From NCBI RefSeq assembly GCF_900519355.1, contig NZ_ULHE01000001.1:124001-188000 (forward strand): a stretch of DNA of 64,000 nucleotides. The letters run 5' to 3'. The translations under genes were made by a program, and so were the position numbers. Positions within the stretch are counted from its first letter, which is position 1, and each line of letters begins with the position of its first letter. The notes beneath the pieces were generated by a model, which did no database searches, was not told the DNA's origin, and saw only the letters and a program-made list of their open reading frames with translations. The DNA comes from Corynebacterium lactis (GTDB lineage: Bacteria > Actinomycetota > Actinomycetes > Mycobacteriales > Mycobacteriaceae). This document shows, one piece after another, positions 19,046 to 27,189 of this stretch.

Positions 19046-19213
19046 GGAGCCTCCCTGTAGTGCTTGCTAACTGGACTCTATCGCGTGGGTGGGGTGGCGC
19101 GGTGCCGGCAGCGCGGATGCTATGTGGGGCGAGTGTCTATCTCACAGGGGCCTAATCCGCTTTATTCTGGAGCTTGATTTAGGTTAAAGTCATCGAAACG
19201 AAGGAGGCTAGTT

Positions 19214-19387
19214 ATGAATACGCAGCAAATGCGAAAAGATAGTGTTGAACAGGCAAAACACTCGAATATTCTAGAAGGCCTCATTACGAGCAAGGCCTAC
19301 GATGACGATGCGGAGCACTACGCTGTTGGCGAAATTTCCGCGACTCAGCTGGTAGAGCTAACCCGCGCCCGATTCGGATTGTCCTAG
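19214..19387 (+). CDS. VbhA-type antitoxin of a class I Fic toxin-antitoxin pair
   Basis: A 57-residue protein too short for most gene lists, starting at ATG 19214 behind a perfect AAGGAGG six bases upstream. It contains SNILEG at residues 17-22, which fits the Fic-inhibitory motif [S/T]-x3-E-[G/N]; in this family the glutamate blocks ATP binding by the Fic active site. The acidic middle (YDDDAEHYAVGEIS) is followed by the LTRARFGL end typical of VbhA-like proteins. The fic remnant begins 6 bp after its stop, the usual antitoxin-first order. Codons are less GC-rich than those of the neighbours, which suggests acquisition by transfer. Confidence 0.8.
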   Translation: MNTQQMRKDSVEQAKHSNILEGLITSKAYDDDAEHYAVGEISATQLVELTRARFGLS

Positions 19388-19393
19388 AAAAGT

Positions 19394-19806
19394 GTGAAAG
19401 TGCTTGATCCGTATCTCGAGCCTGGCACATCGACACTAAAGAACTCACTTGGGATAAAAGACCCTCGGGAACTCGCGAAAGCTGAGGCGGACTTAGTTAA
19501 CGCACGGACTGTGCAGCTGGGCGATCCAGAATTCGAAGCGCGCATCCCTGAATCCCGAGACGAGCGGGAGCTCAGAGCGATCCACCATCATTTATTCCAG
19601 GATGTTTATCCTTTTGCGGGGCAGATTCGAACAGTCGAACGCAGCGGCTCTTTTGGTCCAGAATTGCCCACGATGCGGGTTGGGTATTGGACTGGCGCAA
19701 GTTCGGAGCTGACCTGAATGAGGCCAGCCGAATATCGCGCGAGCTCGGTGATAATTCACTACTACTCAAGGGGCTTGACGCGATGGTAATCGAAGCGCCT
19801 TGGTGA
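19394..19806 (+). pseudogene. Fic toxin remnant with catalytic core deleted
   Basis: From GTG 19394 the first about 100 residues match the N-terminal part of a Fic protein, including AIHHHLFQDVYPFAGQIRTVE. The frame then stops at 19717. A second frame from about 19690 to the TGA at 19804 gives DWRKFGADLNEASRISRELG, which fits the C-terminal end of Fic domains. The whole central part, including the AMP-transferase motif HPFx2GNGR, is missing. An internal deletion joined the two ends out of frame, so no active toxin can be made, while the antitoxin upstream is intact. Confidence 0.78.
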
Positions 19807-19829
19807 AGGCTTAACCGCAATTAGGCAGC

Positions 19830-20507
19830 CTACCCGACCTCCACCTGCCGGAACGTGACGTTGATCCGCCCCTCGGCAAGCCCGCAGCCCTCCGGCAGCG
19901 TTCCCGGCCTGGTCTTCGGCACCCCGTGAAAGGCCAGGCGTTTTGGCCCACCGAACACAATCACGTCGCCGCTGGCCAGCGTCACATCGTCCCAGGGCTT
20001 GTTCCGATTCTCGGTGCTGCCGATGCGAAACAGCGCCTCGTCGCCAATCGACAGCGACACAATCGGCGCGGGCGAGGCCTCGTTCAGGTCCTGGTGCAGG
20101 CCCATCGTGGCGCCCGGCGGGTAGTAATTCACCAGCGCCATGTCCGGGCTAAACGACGCCGCCGAGCGGGCAAGCGATTCGTCGTAAAGCGCGGCCGAGG
20201 CGAGCGCGGAGGTGGCGAGCTCCACAAGGTTGTCGGGGATCGGAGGGACTGTGTGGCCTCCGAGTGACGTGACGTAGCGGTACGGGTTGGTCGCCCACAT
20301 GCGCCCGAGGTGGAGCATAAACACCTGCATCTGCCCGCTTTTGAGTTGCGGGCGGCGCATCTCTAAGGGCGTGCCGACGAGCTCCCGCGCCACATCGCGC
20401 AATTGCCCCACAATACGGGCCTGCTGTTCTAGCGGGAGCCAGTTCGGCAGGTGCACGACGCCGGGCGTGACCTGGGTGTTGTCGCGGGGGAGGGCGTCGA
20501 AAAGCAT
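19830..20507 (-). CDS. alkB: AlkB-family alpha-ketoglutarate/Fe(II) dioxygenase
   Basis: Oxidative demethylase that repairs alkylated bases. The iron triad is HQD (His138, Asp140) and His194 in LAFHGVPK, and the 2-oxoglutarate-binding R-x-N-x-T-x-R is at 214-220. The 225-residue length and NYYPPGATMGLHQD segment match AlkB. The hydrolase gene upstream ends 4 bp before this start, which suggests co-transcription. The Fic remnant converges on it. Confidence 0.92.
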   Translation of the reverse strand: MLFDALPRDNTQVTPGVVHLPNWLPLEQQARIVGQLRDVARELVGTPLEMRRPQLKSGQMQVFMLHLGRMWATNPYRYVTSLGGHTVPPIPDNLVELATSALASAALYDESLARSAASFSPDMALVNYYPPGATMGLHQDLNEASPAPIVSLSIGDEALFRIGSTENRNKPWDDVTLASGDVIVFGGPKRLAFHGVPKTRPGTLPEGCGLAEGRINVTFRQVEVG

Positions 20508-20511
20508 GGGG

Positions 20512-21513
20512 CTAGCGTAGCGCGGTCGCCCCGTGCCACTGCGCGAGTTTCTCCAGCAGTATCCGGTCTGATTCTGTCTTGGCCGCGCGATTTCCCTCGA
20601 CGGTGCCTCCGAGCATCGTCTCCCAGCTGGGGCCGAGCTTGGTGATGTCCTCAGAGAAGAGATGACCTGCCTGCGGGAATATGCGGGCCTCTAGTCGTGG
20701 GTTGCGCTCGGCCAGGTTCTTGGCTGCGACGTCGCCGGGCCACATCGCATCCTGGTCCCCGGCGAACAGCAGGCCGTCGCCGTGGAAGTTCTCGATCTTG
20801 ATGCGTGCATCTTCGGTGTTGCTGGCATGTTGTGGCATTGATGCGTACACCGCACGGTAGGAGATGGGCAGGCCAAGAGCCATGTTCAGGAACATTGTTC
20901 CGGCAGCTGCCGGTGCGGGATCTTGGAATTGCAGGAAGGGCAGTGGCTGCCCATCTAGCGTGAAAGATGAGCTTGGCCCGCCCGAGAAGGAAAGACCTTG
21001 GTAGGTGTACTCGGCGGGTGTGAACAGGACGAGGTGGTCTACGCCTCGGCGGTGCACGGCGAGGTTAGCCGCTAGCTCCGCCCCCTTGGAGCTGCCGATC
21101 ACGGTCACTGGCCCGTCCGGCAGCATTCCACGAACCTCGTCGAAGAATTCCAAGGGAACGTCGACGAGTTCCTTCTGCTGGTTGGGCTGGCCGAAAAAGA
21201 ACAGTGCGAAGACCTCGTAGCCTGCATCAAAGAGCTGCCGAGCGCGCTCGTAATCGGGCGATCCCTCCGAGCCGCCAAACACGACCACAGCTCCCTCGTG
21301 CCGTTTCTGCTCGGGCACGAAGTGGAATCCATTGGCGTAGTGGCCCTCGATCGGCCTAATCTGTTCGTTCGTCGCGTAAATGCTTTTATCCTGCAGGTTT
21401 GGACCTGGGATGGCGTAGCGACGCACGTTATATGCGTGGATGCCGGCAACCGCCACCGCAGTAAGCACGATAACCGCGACGATAATGCCGAGGACCTTCA
21501 GGAACTTCTTCAT
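20512..21513 (-). CDS. Membrane-anchored acyl-CoA thioesterase/BAAT C-terminal-like hydrolase
   Basis: An alpha/beta hydrolase of 333 residues with an N-terminal signal-anchor helix (about 4-26). The nucleophile elbow is GSSKGAE (Ser142), the acid is probably in AGDQDAMWPGD and the base in QAGHLFSED, all as in the C-terminal domain of bile-acid-CoA:amino-acid N-acyltransferase and acyl-CoA thioesterases. The natural substrate is unknown. It is divergent from the UvrA-like gene across a 199-bp gap and followed directly by alkB. Confidence 0.78.
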   Translation of the reverse strand: MKKFLKVLGIIVAVIVLTAVAVAGIHAYNVRRYAIPGPNLQDKSIYATNEQIRPIEGHYANGFHFVPEQKRHEGAVVVFGGSEGSPDYERARQLFDAGYEVFALFFFGQPNQQKELVDVPLEFFDEVRGMLPDGPVTVIGSSKGAELAANLAVHRRGVDHLVLFTPAEYTYQGLSFSGGPSSSFTLDGQPLPFLQFQDPAPAAAGTMFLNMALGLPISYRAVYASMPQHASNTEDARIKIENFHGDGLLFAGDQDAMWPGDVAAKNLAERNPRLEARIFPQAGHLFSEDITKLGPSWETMLGGTVEGNRAAKTESDRILLEKLAQWHGATALR

Positions 21514-21712
21514 GCGGGCCTGCCTGAGTAGTGCGAATTACCCCGAGGCCGGGCCGCTGACAACCGTCCCTTGGGCAAGTGGGCCGTGGGAGATTAGCCC
21601 GAAACGTTTGGAGTCAAGCGTAGTACTTTTTCCTACAAGCCACGTGTCTTCGGGCGGCGTTCCCCTAATCCGGGCCTCCGCCCAATCCGCCCCTCGGACT
21701 AACGTGTGAGAC

Positions 21713-24295
21713 ATGACCCCGACGTCAGGAATCCAGGCCTCCCACCACCCCTCTTACCCCGATCAGCCCACGCACATCGAGGTCCGCGGCGCGCGGGTCA
21801 ACAACCTGAAAAACATTGACGTCGACGTCCCCCTGAACCGCCTGACCGCTATCGCGGGCGTCTCCGGCTCAGGCAAGTCCTCGCTGGCCATGGGCGTTTT
21901 GTACGCGGAGGGCTCCCGCCGCTACGTCGAGGCGCTGTCCACCTACACTCGCCGCCGCATGTCGCAGGCCGCGCGTGCCGACGTCGACAGCGTTACCCAC
22001 GTCCCCGCGGCCCTCGCCCTGCGGCAGCGCCCCGCGGTGCCGGGCGTCCGCTCCACGTTCGGCACCTCCACGGAGCTGCTGAACGTGATCCGGCTAATGT
22101 TTTCCCGCCTGGCGCGGCACCGCTGCCCGAACGGCCACTACCACGAGCCGACCCTCGACGTCGCCGCCGAAAGGCCCCTGACCTGCGCCGAGTGCGGGGT
22201 CGAGTTCCGCGCCCCCGGCGCCGAGGACCTAGCCTTCAACTCCCGCGGCGCCTGTGAGACCTGCGAGGGCATCGGCACCATCCGCGAGGTCGACGACGCC
22301 ACCCTGATCAAGGACCCCGGCCTCTCCATCGACGAGGGCACCGTCCTTCCCTGGCAGTCCTTCGGCTTCAACGTCCAGCCCGACATCGTCCGCGAGTTCG
22401 GCGTGCGCACCGACGTCGCCTGGCGCGACCTCACCGACGCCGAGCGCGAGATCGTCCTCGCCGGCCCCGAGGAGAAGAAGCACATCACGGTCACCTCGAA
22501 GAAAGGCATCCACGAGCTCGACTTCACCTTCCGCAACGCCCGCCTGACCGTCACCGAGGAACTCAAGCGCGCCGACAACGACAAACGCCTGGCCAAGGTC
22601 GCCCGCTTCCTCACCGAGCGCACCTGCCCGACCTGCCGCGGCACCCGGCTTTCCGACGCCGCCCGCGCACCCCTCATCGGCCAGCGCAACCTGGCGGACA
22701 TCACCGCGCTGACGCTTGACGACGTCACCTCCTGGGGCTCCGGCGTCGCCGAGACGGTGCCGGCGGCGATGCGCCCCGTGGCCGATGCGCTCGTCGTCAC
22801 GCTGGTGGGCATGGCGGCAAGGCTGCAGCAACTGGGTCTCGGCTACCTCAGCTTGGACCGCGCGGGCAATACTCTGTCGACGGGCGAGCGGCAGCGGGTG
22901 CAGTTGGCGCGCGCGGTGCGCAACGAGACGACCGGGGTGCTCTACGTGCTCGATGAGCCCTCGATTGGCCTGCACCCTGCCAACATCGAGGGGTTGCACG
23001 GCGTGATTCGCGACCTGCTGCGCGGCGGGAACACGGTGGTCATGGTCGACCACGACCCGGCCGTGCTTGCGGAGGCCGACTACCTCATCGAGATCGGCCC
23101 GGCCTCGGGTCGTGGCGGCGGGGAAGTGGTCGCCAGTGGCCCCGTAGAGGAGGTCGCTGCGGACGAATCCAGCCTGATCGGCGGGTATATTTCCGGGCGC
23201 ACGCGCGTGGCGGTGAGGGAGGCGGCGGAGGGCGCGTCGGCAAGCGGGGCTGTCGGCCACGGGGCGATCCACATGGAGACCGAGCCGATACACACGGTGC
23301 GGGCTCTCGGCGTGGACATGCCAGTGGGGCGGCTGACGGCGGTGACGGGGCCGTCCGGGTCCGGCAAGACGACGATGGTGCTCGAGTCGCTCGTGCCGGC
23401 GCTGCGCGGCGAGAAACCGGAGCACGTGGCGGCTATTGATGCGGCGGGCATTGATGTGGTGCACGTGGTCGACGCGACGCCGATTGGTGCGAACGTGCGC
23501 TCGACGGTGGGGACGTACACGGGCGTGCTGGACGAGCTGCGGCGGATCTACGCGAGGGAGTCGGCACTGAAGGAGCCTCCGAATAAGGCCCCGAATAAGC
23601 CCCTCAAGCCGGGTGCGTTTTCTTTCAATACGGGCTCGCTGCGCTGCCCGGTGTGCGAGGGCACGGGCACGATTTCGCTGGACGTGCAGTTCCTGCCGGA
23701 CGTGGACGTGACCTGCCCGGAGTGCGGCGGGTCTCGGTACGCGCCGGAGGCCTCGCGGTACCGGGTGGTGGGGAAGGCGCTGCCCGAGCTACTGGCGCTG
23801 ACGGTGGACGAGGCGCTCGAGTGGGTCGGTGGTGTGGAGGGGCCAACCGCGGGGTCTCATTCCAAGGCGCCAGCCAAGCCGCTGACCAGGTCCTTCTCCA
23901 AGGTCCGGCGCACCCTGCAGGCCATGGCGGATGTGGGGCTGGGCTACCTCACCCTGAACGAGGCCACGCCCGCGCTGTCCGGCGGCGAGGCCCAGCGCCT
24001 GAAGCTGGTCTCCGAGCTGCATCGAACCCAGAATCACGCGCTGTTCGTGTTCGATGAGCCGACTGTCGGCCTGCATCCCCGCGACGTGGAGACGCTGCTG
24101 CGGGTGCTGCAGCGCCTTATCGACAAGGGTGCGACGGTGCTGGTCATCGAGCATGACACGGACCTGATCCGCAACGCTGACTACGTCATCGATCTTGGCC
24201 CCGGAGGCGGCGCGGACGGCGGGCGCATCGTCGCCACCGGCACGCCGGCTGAGGTCGCGGCCAACCCGGCCAGCGTAACCGGGCGGTATCTGTAG
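21713..24295 (+). CDS. UvrA-like ABC-type ATPase (short UvrA paralogue)
   Basis: An 860-residue protein with two ABC ATPase modules: Walker A GVSGSGKSS near residue 50 and GPSGSGKTT near 545, signatures LSTGERQRVQLA and LSGGEAQRLKL, and two Zn-binding Cys clusters (CPTCRGTRL; CPVCEGTG with CPECGG). Canonical UvrA is about 950 residues, so parts of the DNA- or UvrB-binding inserts are reduced. That fits the UvrA2/DrrC-like paralogues linked to drug tolerance or accessory repair rather than the main excinuclease subunit. It stands alone, with arfB 18 bp downstream. One 11-mer is at 23235. Confidence 0.82.
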   Translation: MTPTSGIQASHHPSYPDQPTHIEVRGARVNNLKNIDVDVPLNRLTAIAGVSGSGKSSLAMGVLYAEGSRRYVEALSTYTRRRMSQAARADVDSVTHVPAALALRQRPAVPGVRSTFGTSTELLNVIRLMFSRLARHRCPNGHYHEPTLDVAAERPLTCAECGVEFRAPGAEDLAFNSRGACETCEGIGTIREVDDATLIKDPGLSIDEGTVLPWQSFGFNVQPDIVREFGVRTDVAWRDLTDAEREIVLAGPEEKKHITVTSKKGIHELDFTFRNARLTVTEELKRADNDKRLAKVARFLTERTCPTCRGTRLSDAARAPLIGQRNLADITALTLDDVTSWGSGVAETVPAAMRPVADALVVTLVGMAARLQQLGLGYLSLDRAGNTLSTGERQRVQLARAVRNETTGVLYVLDEPSIGLHPANIEGLHGVIRDLLRGGNTVVMVDHDPAVLAEADYLIEIGPASGRGGGEVVASGPVEEVAADESSLIGGYISGRTRVAVREAAEGASASGAVGHGAIHMETEPIHTVRALGVDMPVGRLTAVTGPSGSGKTTMVLESLVPALRGEKPEHVAAIDAAGIDVVHVVDATPIGANVRSTVGTYTGVLDELRRIYARESALKEPPNKAPNKPLKPGAFSFNTGSLRCPVCEGTGTISLDVQFLPDVDVTCPECGGSRYAPEASRYRVVGKALPELLALTVDEALEWVGGVEGPTAGSHSKAPAKPLTRSFSKVRRTLQAMADVGLGYLTLNEATPALSGGEAQRLKLVSELHRTQNHALFVFDEPTVGLHPRDVETLLRVLQRLIDKGATVLVIEHDTDLIRNADYVIDLGPGGGADGGRIVATGTPAEVAANPASVTGRYL

Positions 24296-24313
24296 CGTCC
24301 GTAGACTATTGGC

Positions 24314-24754
24314 ATGGACAACCTGACCGTCGCGCCGGGCCCCGGAATCCCCAGCGGCCTCACCATCCCCGCCTCTGAACTGCGGGAACGGTTCGCGCGC
24401 TCCTCTGGCCCCGGAGGCCAGGGCGTCAACACTACCGACAGCAAAGTGCAGCTCGCGGTGGACCTCGCGGAGCTGTCCGTCCTCACCGATACCCAGCGAG
24501 GGCGGTCAATCCGCAATTTGGGCCCGCGTCTCGACGGCACCGTCCTCACCGTCTCGGTCAGCACGCAGCGTTCGCAGGTGCGCAACAGGACCGAGGCCCG
24601 GCAGCGCCTTGCAGAGCTACTTCGCGACGCCCTGGCACCGCCGCCCCCGAGGCGTCGGCGGACGCGGCCGACCAGGGCGTCGGAACGCAGGCGCAAGGCG
24701 TCCAAGATGCGGCGGAGCGAGTTGAAGGCGAATCGGCGCAGGCCGAGGCTGTAG
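24314..24754 (+). CDS. arfB: Ribosome-rescue peptidyl-tRNA hydrolase ArfB (ICT1-like)
   Basis: A 146-residue release-factor-like protein that frees ribosomes stalled without a stop codon. The catalytic GGQ is at residues 34-36 in SSGPGGQGVNTTDSKVQL, and the C-terminal tail is strongly basic (RRRRTRP through KANRRRPRL), the part that enters the empty mRNA channel in this family. The ATG is 18 bp after the UvrA-like gene. Length and tail distinguish it from full release factors. Confidence 0.92.
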   Translation: MDNLTVAPGPGIPSGLTIPASELRERFARSSGPGGQGVNTTDSKVQLAVDLAELSVLTDTQRGRSIRNLGPRLDGTVLTVSVSTQRSQVRNRTEARQRLAELLRDALAPPPPRRRRTRPTRASERRRKASKMRRSELKANRRRPRL

Positions 24755-25005
24755 GCGGTGCGGTTTTCGGTTCGCCGCCATCACTGAACGCCGCGGTATT
24801 CACCTGATGGCAGGGTATTCACCTGATGGCACGCGATCATGGTTGTGGCGCGCTGTAGCGCACCAATAAGTGAATCCCGTGCCATTAGGTGTGCTAGCCG
24901 GGTGAAAATCTACCCACTTATGGCTCGGTATTCCCCATATAGTCACGTATATCGAGCCATATCGGGAATATCGGACCATGCGGGGAATATTCGACCATAT
25001 GGGGA
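24755..25005. repeat. Repeat-rich gap, including family-3 palindromic repeat copy A
   Basis: The gap between arfB and pdxY holds two tandem copies of GGTATTCACCTGATGGCA (24795-24812 and 24814-24831), an inverted partner CGTGCCATTAGGTG near 24887, and at 24919-25005 a palindromic block with TGGCTCGGTAT and ATATCGAGCCA arms followed by repeated ACCATG-x2-GGGAATAT-like units. The last block is related to 38591-38664. No gene is visible. Confidence 0.7.
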
Positions 25006-25071
25006 TGCAGGGATGCAGGGAATACACAGCTTCCTTACCGTGGTAGCCCGCAGAAAGTGCACAATAGATGC

Positions 25072-26013
25072 ATGAACGAAACCACCGCACCGAGCACCAC
25101 CGCACCGAGCACCTCGGCAACCCCCGCGCCGAGCCAGCAGTCTAAGCCGCCGGCCATCATGTCCATCCAGTCGCACGTCAGCTACGGCCACGTCGGCAAT
25201 TCCGCCGCTGTATTCCCGCTGCAGCGCGCGGGCTTCGAGGTCTGGCCGGTCCACACCGTCGCCTTCTCCAACCACACCGGCCACGGCAAGTGGCGCGGCC
25301 CGCTGATTCCCGCCGACGACGTCCGCGCCATCGTGCAGGGCATCGACGAGCTGGGTCGGCTTTCCGACGCCAGTGCGGTCATCTCCGGATACCAGGGCGG
25401 AAGCGACATTGCTGACGCCATTATTGAGGCGGTAGCCCTGGTCAAGCAGCGCAACCCGAAGGCTATCTACTCCTGCGACCCGGTGATGGGTAACGCCAAG
25501 AGCGGCTGCCACGTCTCGGACGATATTCCGCCGCTGCTGCGTGACAAGGTCGTCCCGGTCGCTGACGTGATTACCCCGAACCAGTTCGAGCTGGGCTACC
25601 TGACCGGCCGCGACGTGGAGGACCTGGAGTCCACCATCGCCGCAGCTCACGCGGCTCGCGAGATGGGCCCAGAGACCGTGCTGGTCACCAGCGTGCTGCG
25701 CCCGGATCGCGCGGAGGACACCATCGAGATGCTGGCGGTCAACGGCTCTGGCGCGTGGCTGGTCGCCACCCCGTACCTGCCGTTCAAGCGCAACGGTTCC
25801 GGCGACGTCACGGCCGCGCTTTTCGCCGGCAACCTGGTTCGTGGCGGCGCCATCGACGGCGACCTCTCCGAGGCTCTCGGCAATACCGCGGCCAGTGTGT
25901 ACGAGCTGCTGAAGGCGACCTATGAGTCCGGTTCCGACGAGCTCGAGCTTATCGCTGCCCAGGAGGCCTACGTGAATCCGTCCGAGCGCTTCGAGGTCAC
26001 CAAGATCGCCTAG
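25072..26013 (+). CDS. pdxY: Pyridoxal kinase
   Basis: Phosphorylates pyridoxal in B6 salvage. The core motifs SIQSHVSYGHVGNSAAVFPLQ near the N-terminus, CDPVMGN, TPNQFELGYLTG and the anion-hole segment NGSGDVTAALFAG are all present. ATG 25072 gives 313 residues with a Thr/Ser/Pro-rich leader of about 28 residues; an internal ATG at about residue 29, where homology starts, may be the true start. It is convergent with menB across a family-2 repeat. Confidence 0.93.
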   Translation: MNETTAPSTTAPSTSATPAPSQQSKPPAIMSIQSHVSYGHVGNSAAVFPLQRAGFEVWPVHTVAFSNHTGHGKWRGPLIPADDVRAIVQGIDELGRLSDASAVISGYQGGSDIADAIIEAVALVKQRNPKAIYSCDPVMGNAKSGCHVSDDIPPLLRDKVVPVADVITPNQFELGYLTGRDVEDLESTIAAAHAAREMGPETVLVTSVLRPDRAEDTIEMLAVNGSGAWLVATPYLPFKRNGSGDVTAALFAGNLVRGGAIDGDLSEALGNTAASVYELLKATYESGSDELELIAAQEAYVNPSERFEVTKIA

Positions 26014-26067
26014 CGCGCCCGCGCTGAACCGGCACCCCTCGCCAAACCGGCACCCCACGCCGACCTA

Positions 26068-26141
26068 GCACTTTAGTGCTCGTTTGTGACTCTAGAGCAG
26101 CCGATACCGCAGTCTAAAGTCACAAACCAGCGCTAAAGTGC
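26068..26141. repeat. Intergenic palindromic repeat, family 2, intact copy
   Basis: Two 29-base arms (26068-26096 and 26113-26141) are inverted repeats with three mismatches, around a 16-base loop. Arm ends read GCACTTTAG and CTAAAGTGC. It lies between the convergent pdxY and menB genes. A degraded relative lies at 9541-9606, again between convergent genes, so a two-way terminator role is plausible although no T-run follows. Confidence 0.8.
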
Positions 26142-26204
26142 GGGGCTGGGGCTAGGGGCAGCGGCCGACTTGCCAACTCCTAGCCCCAACCGCCTAGCAA
26201 GCCC

Positions 26205-27179
26205 CTAGTAGTAGAACGGGAACTCTTCCCAGTTCGGGTCGCGCTTTTCCAGGAAGGCCTCCTTGCCTTCCACGGCCTCGTCGGTCATGTAGGCCAGGCG
26301 GGTGGCCTCGCCTGCGAAGACCTGCTGGCCCATCAGTCCGTCGTCGGTCAGGTTGAACGCGAACTTCAGCATGCGCTGCGCCGTCGGGGACTTGCCGTTA
26401 ATCATGCGGCCCCACTCGACGGCGACGTCCTCGAGCTCCCCGTGGTCGGCGACCTCGTTGACGGCACCCATGCGGTGCATGGTCTCGGCGTCGTAAGCCC
26501 GGCCGAGGAAGAAAATCTCGCGGGCGAACTTCTGTCCGACCTGCTTGGCCAGGTAGGCCGATCCGTATCCGGCGTCGAAGGATCCGACGTCCGCGTCGGT
26601 CTGCTTGAAGCGGGCCTCCTGGCGCGACGCCAGGGTCAGGTCGCACACCACGTGCAGGGAGTGCCCGCCGCCGGCGGCCCAGCCATTGACCACGGCGATC
26701 ACAACCTTCGGCATCGTGCGAATCAGCCGCTGGACCTCCAGAATATGCAGCCGGCCGCCCTCTACCTTCGCACGCGCCGTATCGACGGTGGAGGCATCGG
26801 CGGTGGCGTCGTCGTGCGCGTGCTCGGTGGCGTACTGGTAGCCGGAGCGGCCGCGAATGCGCTGGTCGCCGCCGGAGCAGAAGGCCCAGCCGCCGTCCTT
26901 GACGCTCGGGCCGTTGCCGGTGAGCAGGACGACGCCCACGTCGGGCGTGCGGCGAGCGTGGTCGAGGGCGCGGTAGAGCTCGTCGACCGTGTGCGGGCGA
27001 AACGCGTTGCGCACCTCTGGGCGGTCAAAAGCGATGCGCACGATGCCGTTTTCGCGGCCCTCGCCGACGTGACGGTGGTAAGTGATATCGGTCAGGTCCT
27101 CGAAACCTGCGACGGTCTTCCACTGCTCGGGGCGGAAGGGATTATCGGTGGAGTACTTGCGATTTTCGGTGTGTGCCAT
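26205..27179 (-). CDS. menB: 1,4-dihydroxy-2-naphthoyl-CoA synthase
   Basis: Crotonase-fold enzyme that closes the second naphthoate ring from o-succinylbenzoyl-CoA. The segments IAFDRPEVRNAFRPHTVDEL, the oxyanion region CSGGDQRIRG, and VNGWAAGGGHSLHVVCDLTLAS are typical, as is the extra C-terminal part ending in WEEFPFYY. The 324-residue length fits actinobacterial MenB. The large lipoprotein gene lies 10 bp upstream on the same strand, so the two probably share a transcript. Confidence 0.95.
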   Translation of the reverse strand: MAHTENRKYSTDNPFRPEQWKTVAGFEDLTDITYHRHVGEGRENGIVRIAFDRPEVRNAFRPHTVDELYRALDHARRTPDVGVVLLTGNGPSVKDGGWAFCSGGDQRIRGRSGYQYATEHAHDDATADASTVDTARAKVEGGRLHILEVQRLIRTMPKVVIAVVNGWAAGGGHSLHVVCDLTLASRQEARFKQTDADVGSFDAGYGSAYLAKQVGQKFAREIFFLGRAYDAETMHRMGAVNEVADHGELEDVAVEWGRMINGKSPTAQRMLKFAFNLTDDGLMGQQVFAGEATRLAYMTDEAVEGKEAFLEKRDPNWEEFPFYY

Positions 27180-27189
27180 GGGTTTTACT

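Noticed and set aside
19180..19200. TTAGGTTAAAG upstream of the antitoxin gene as a DtxR iron box
   Set aside because: Only the left half resembles the operator; the right half does not pair, and the gene has no iron link.
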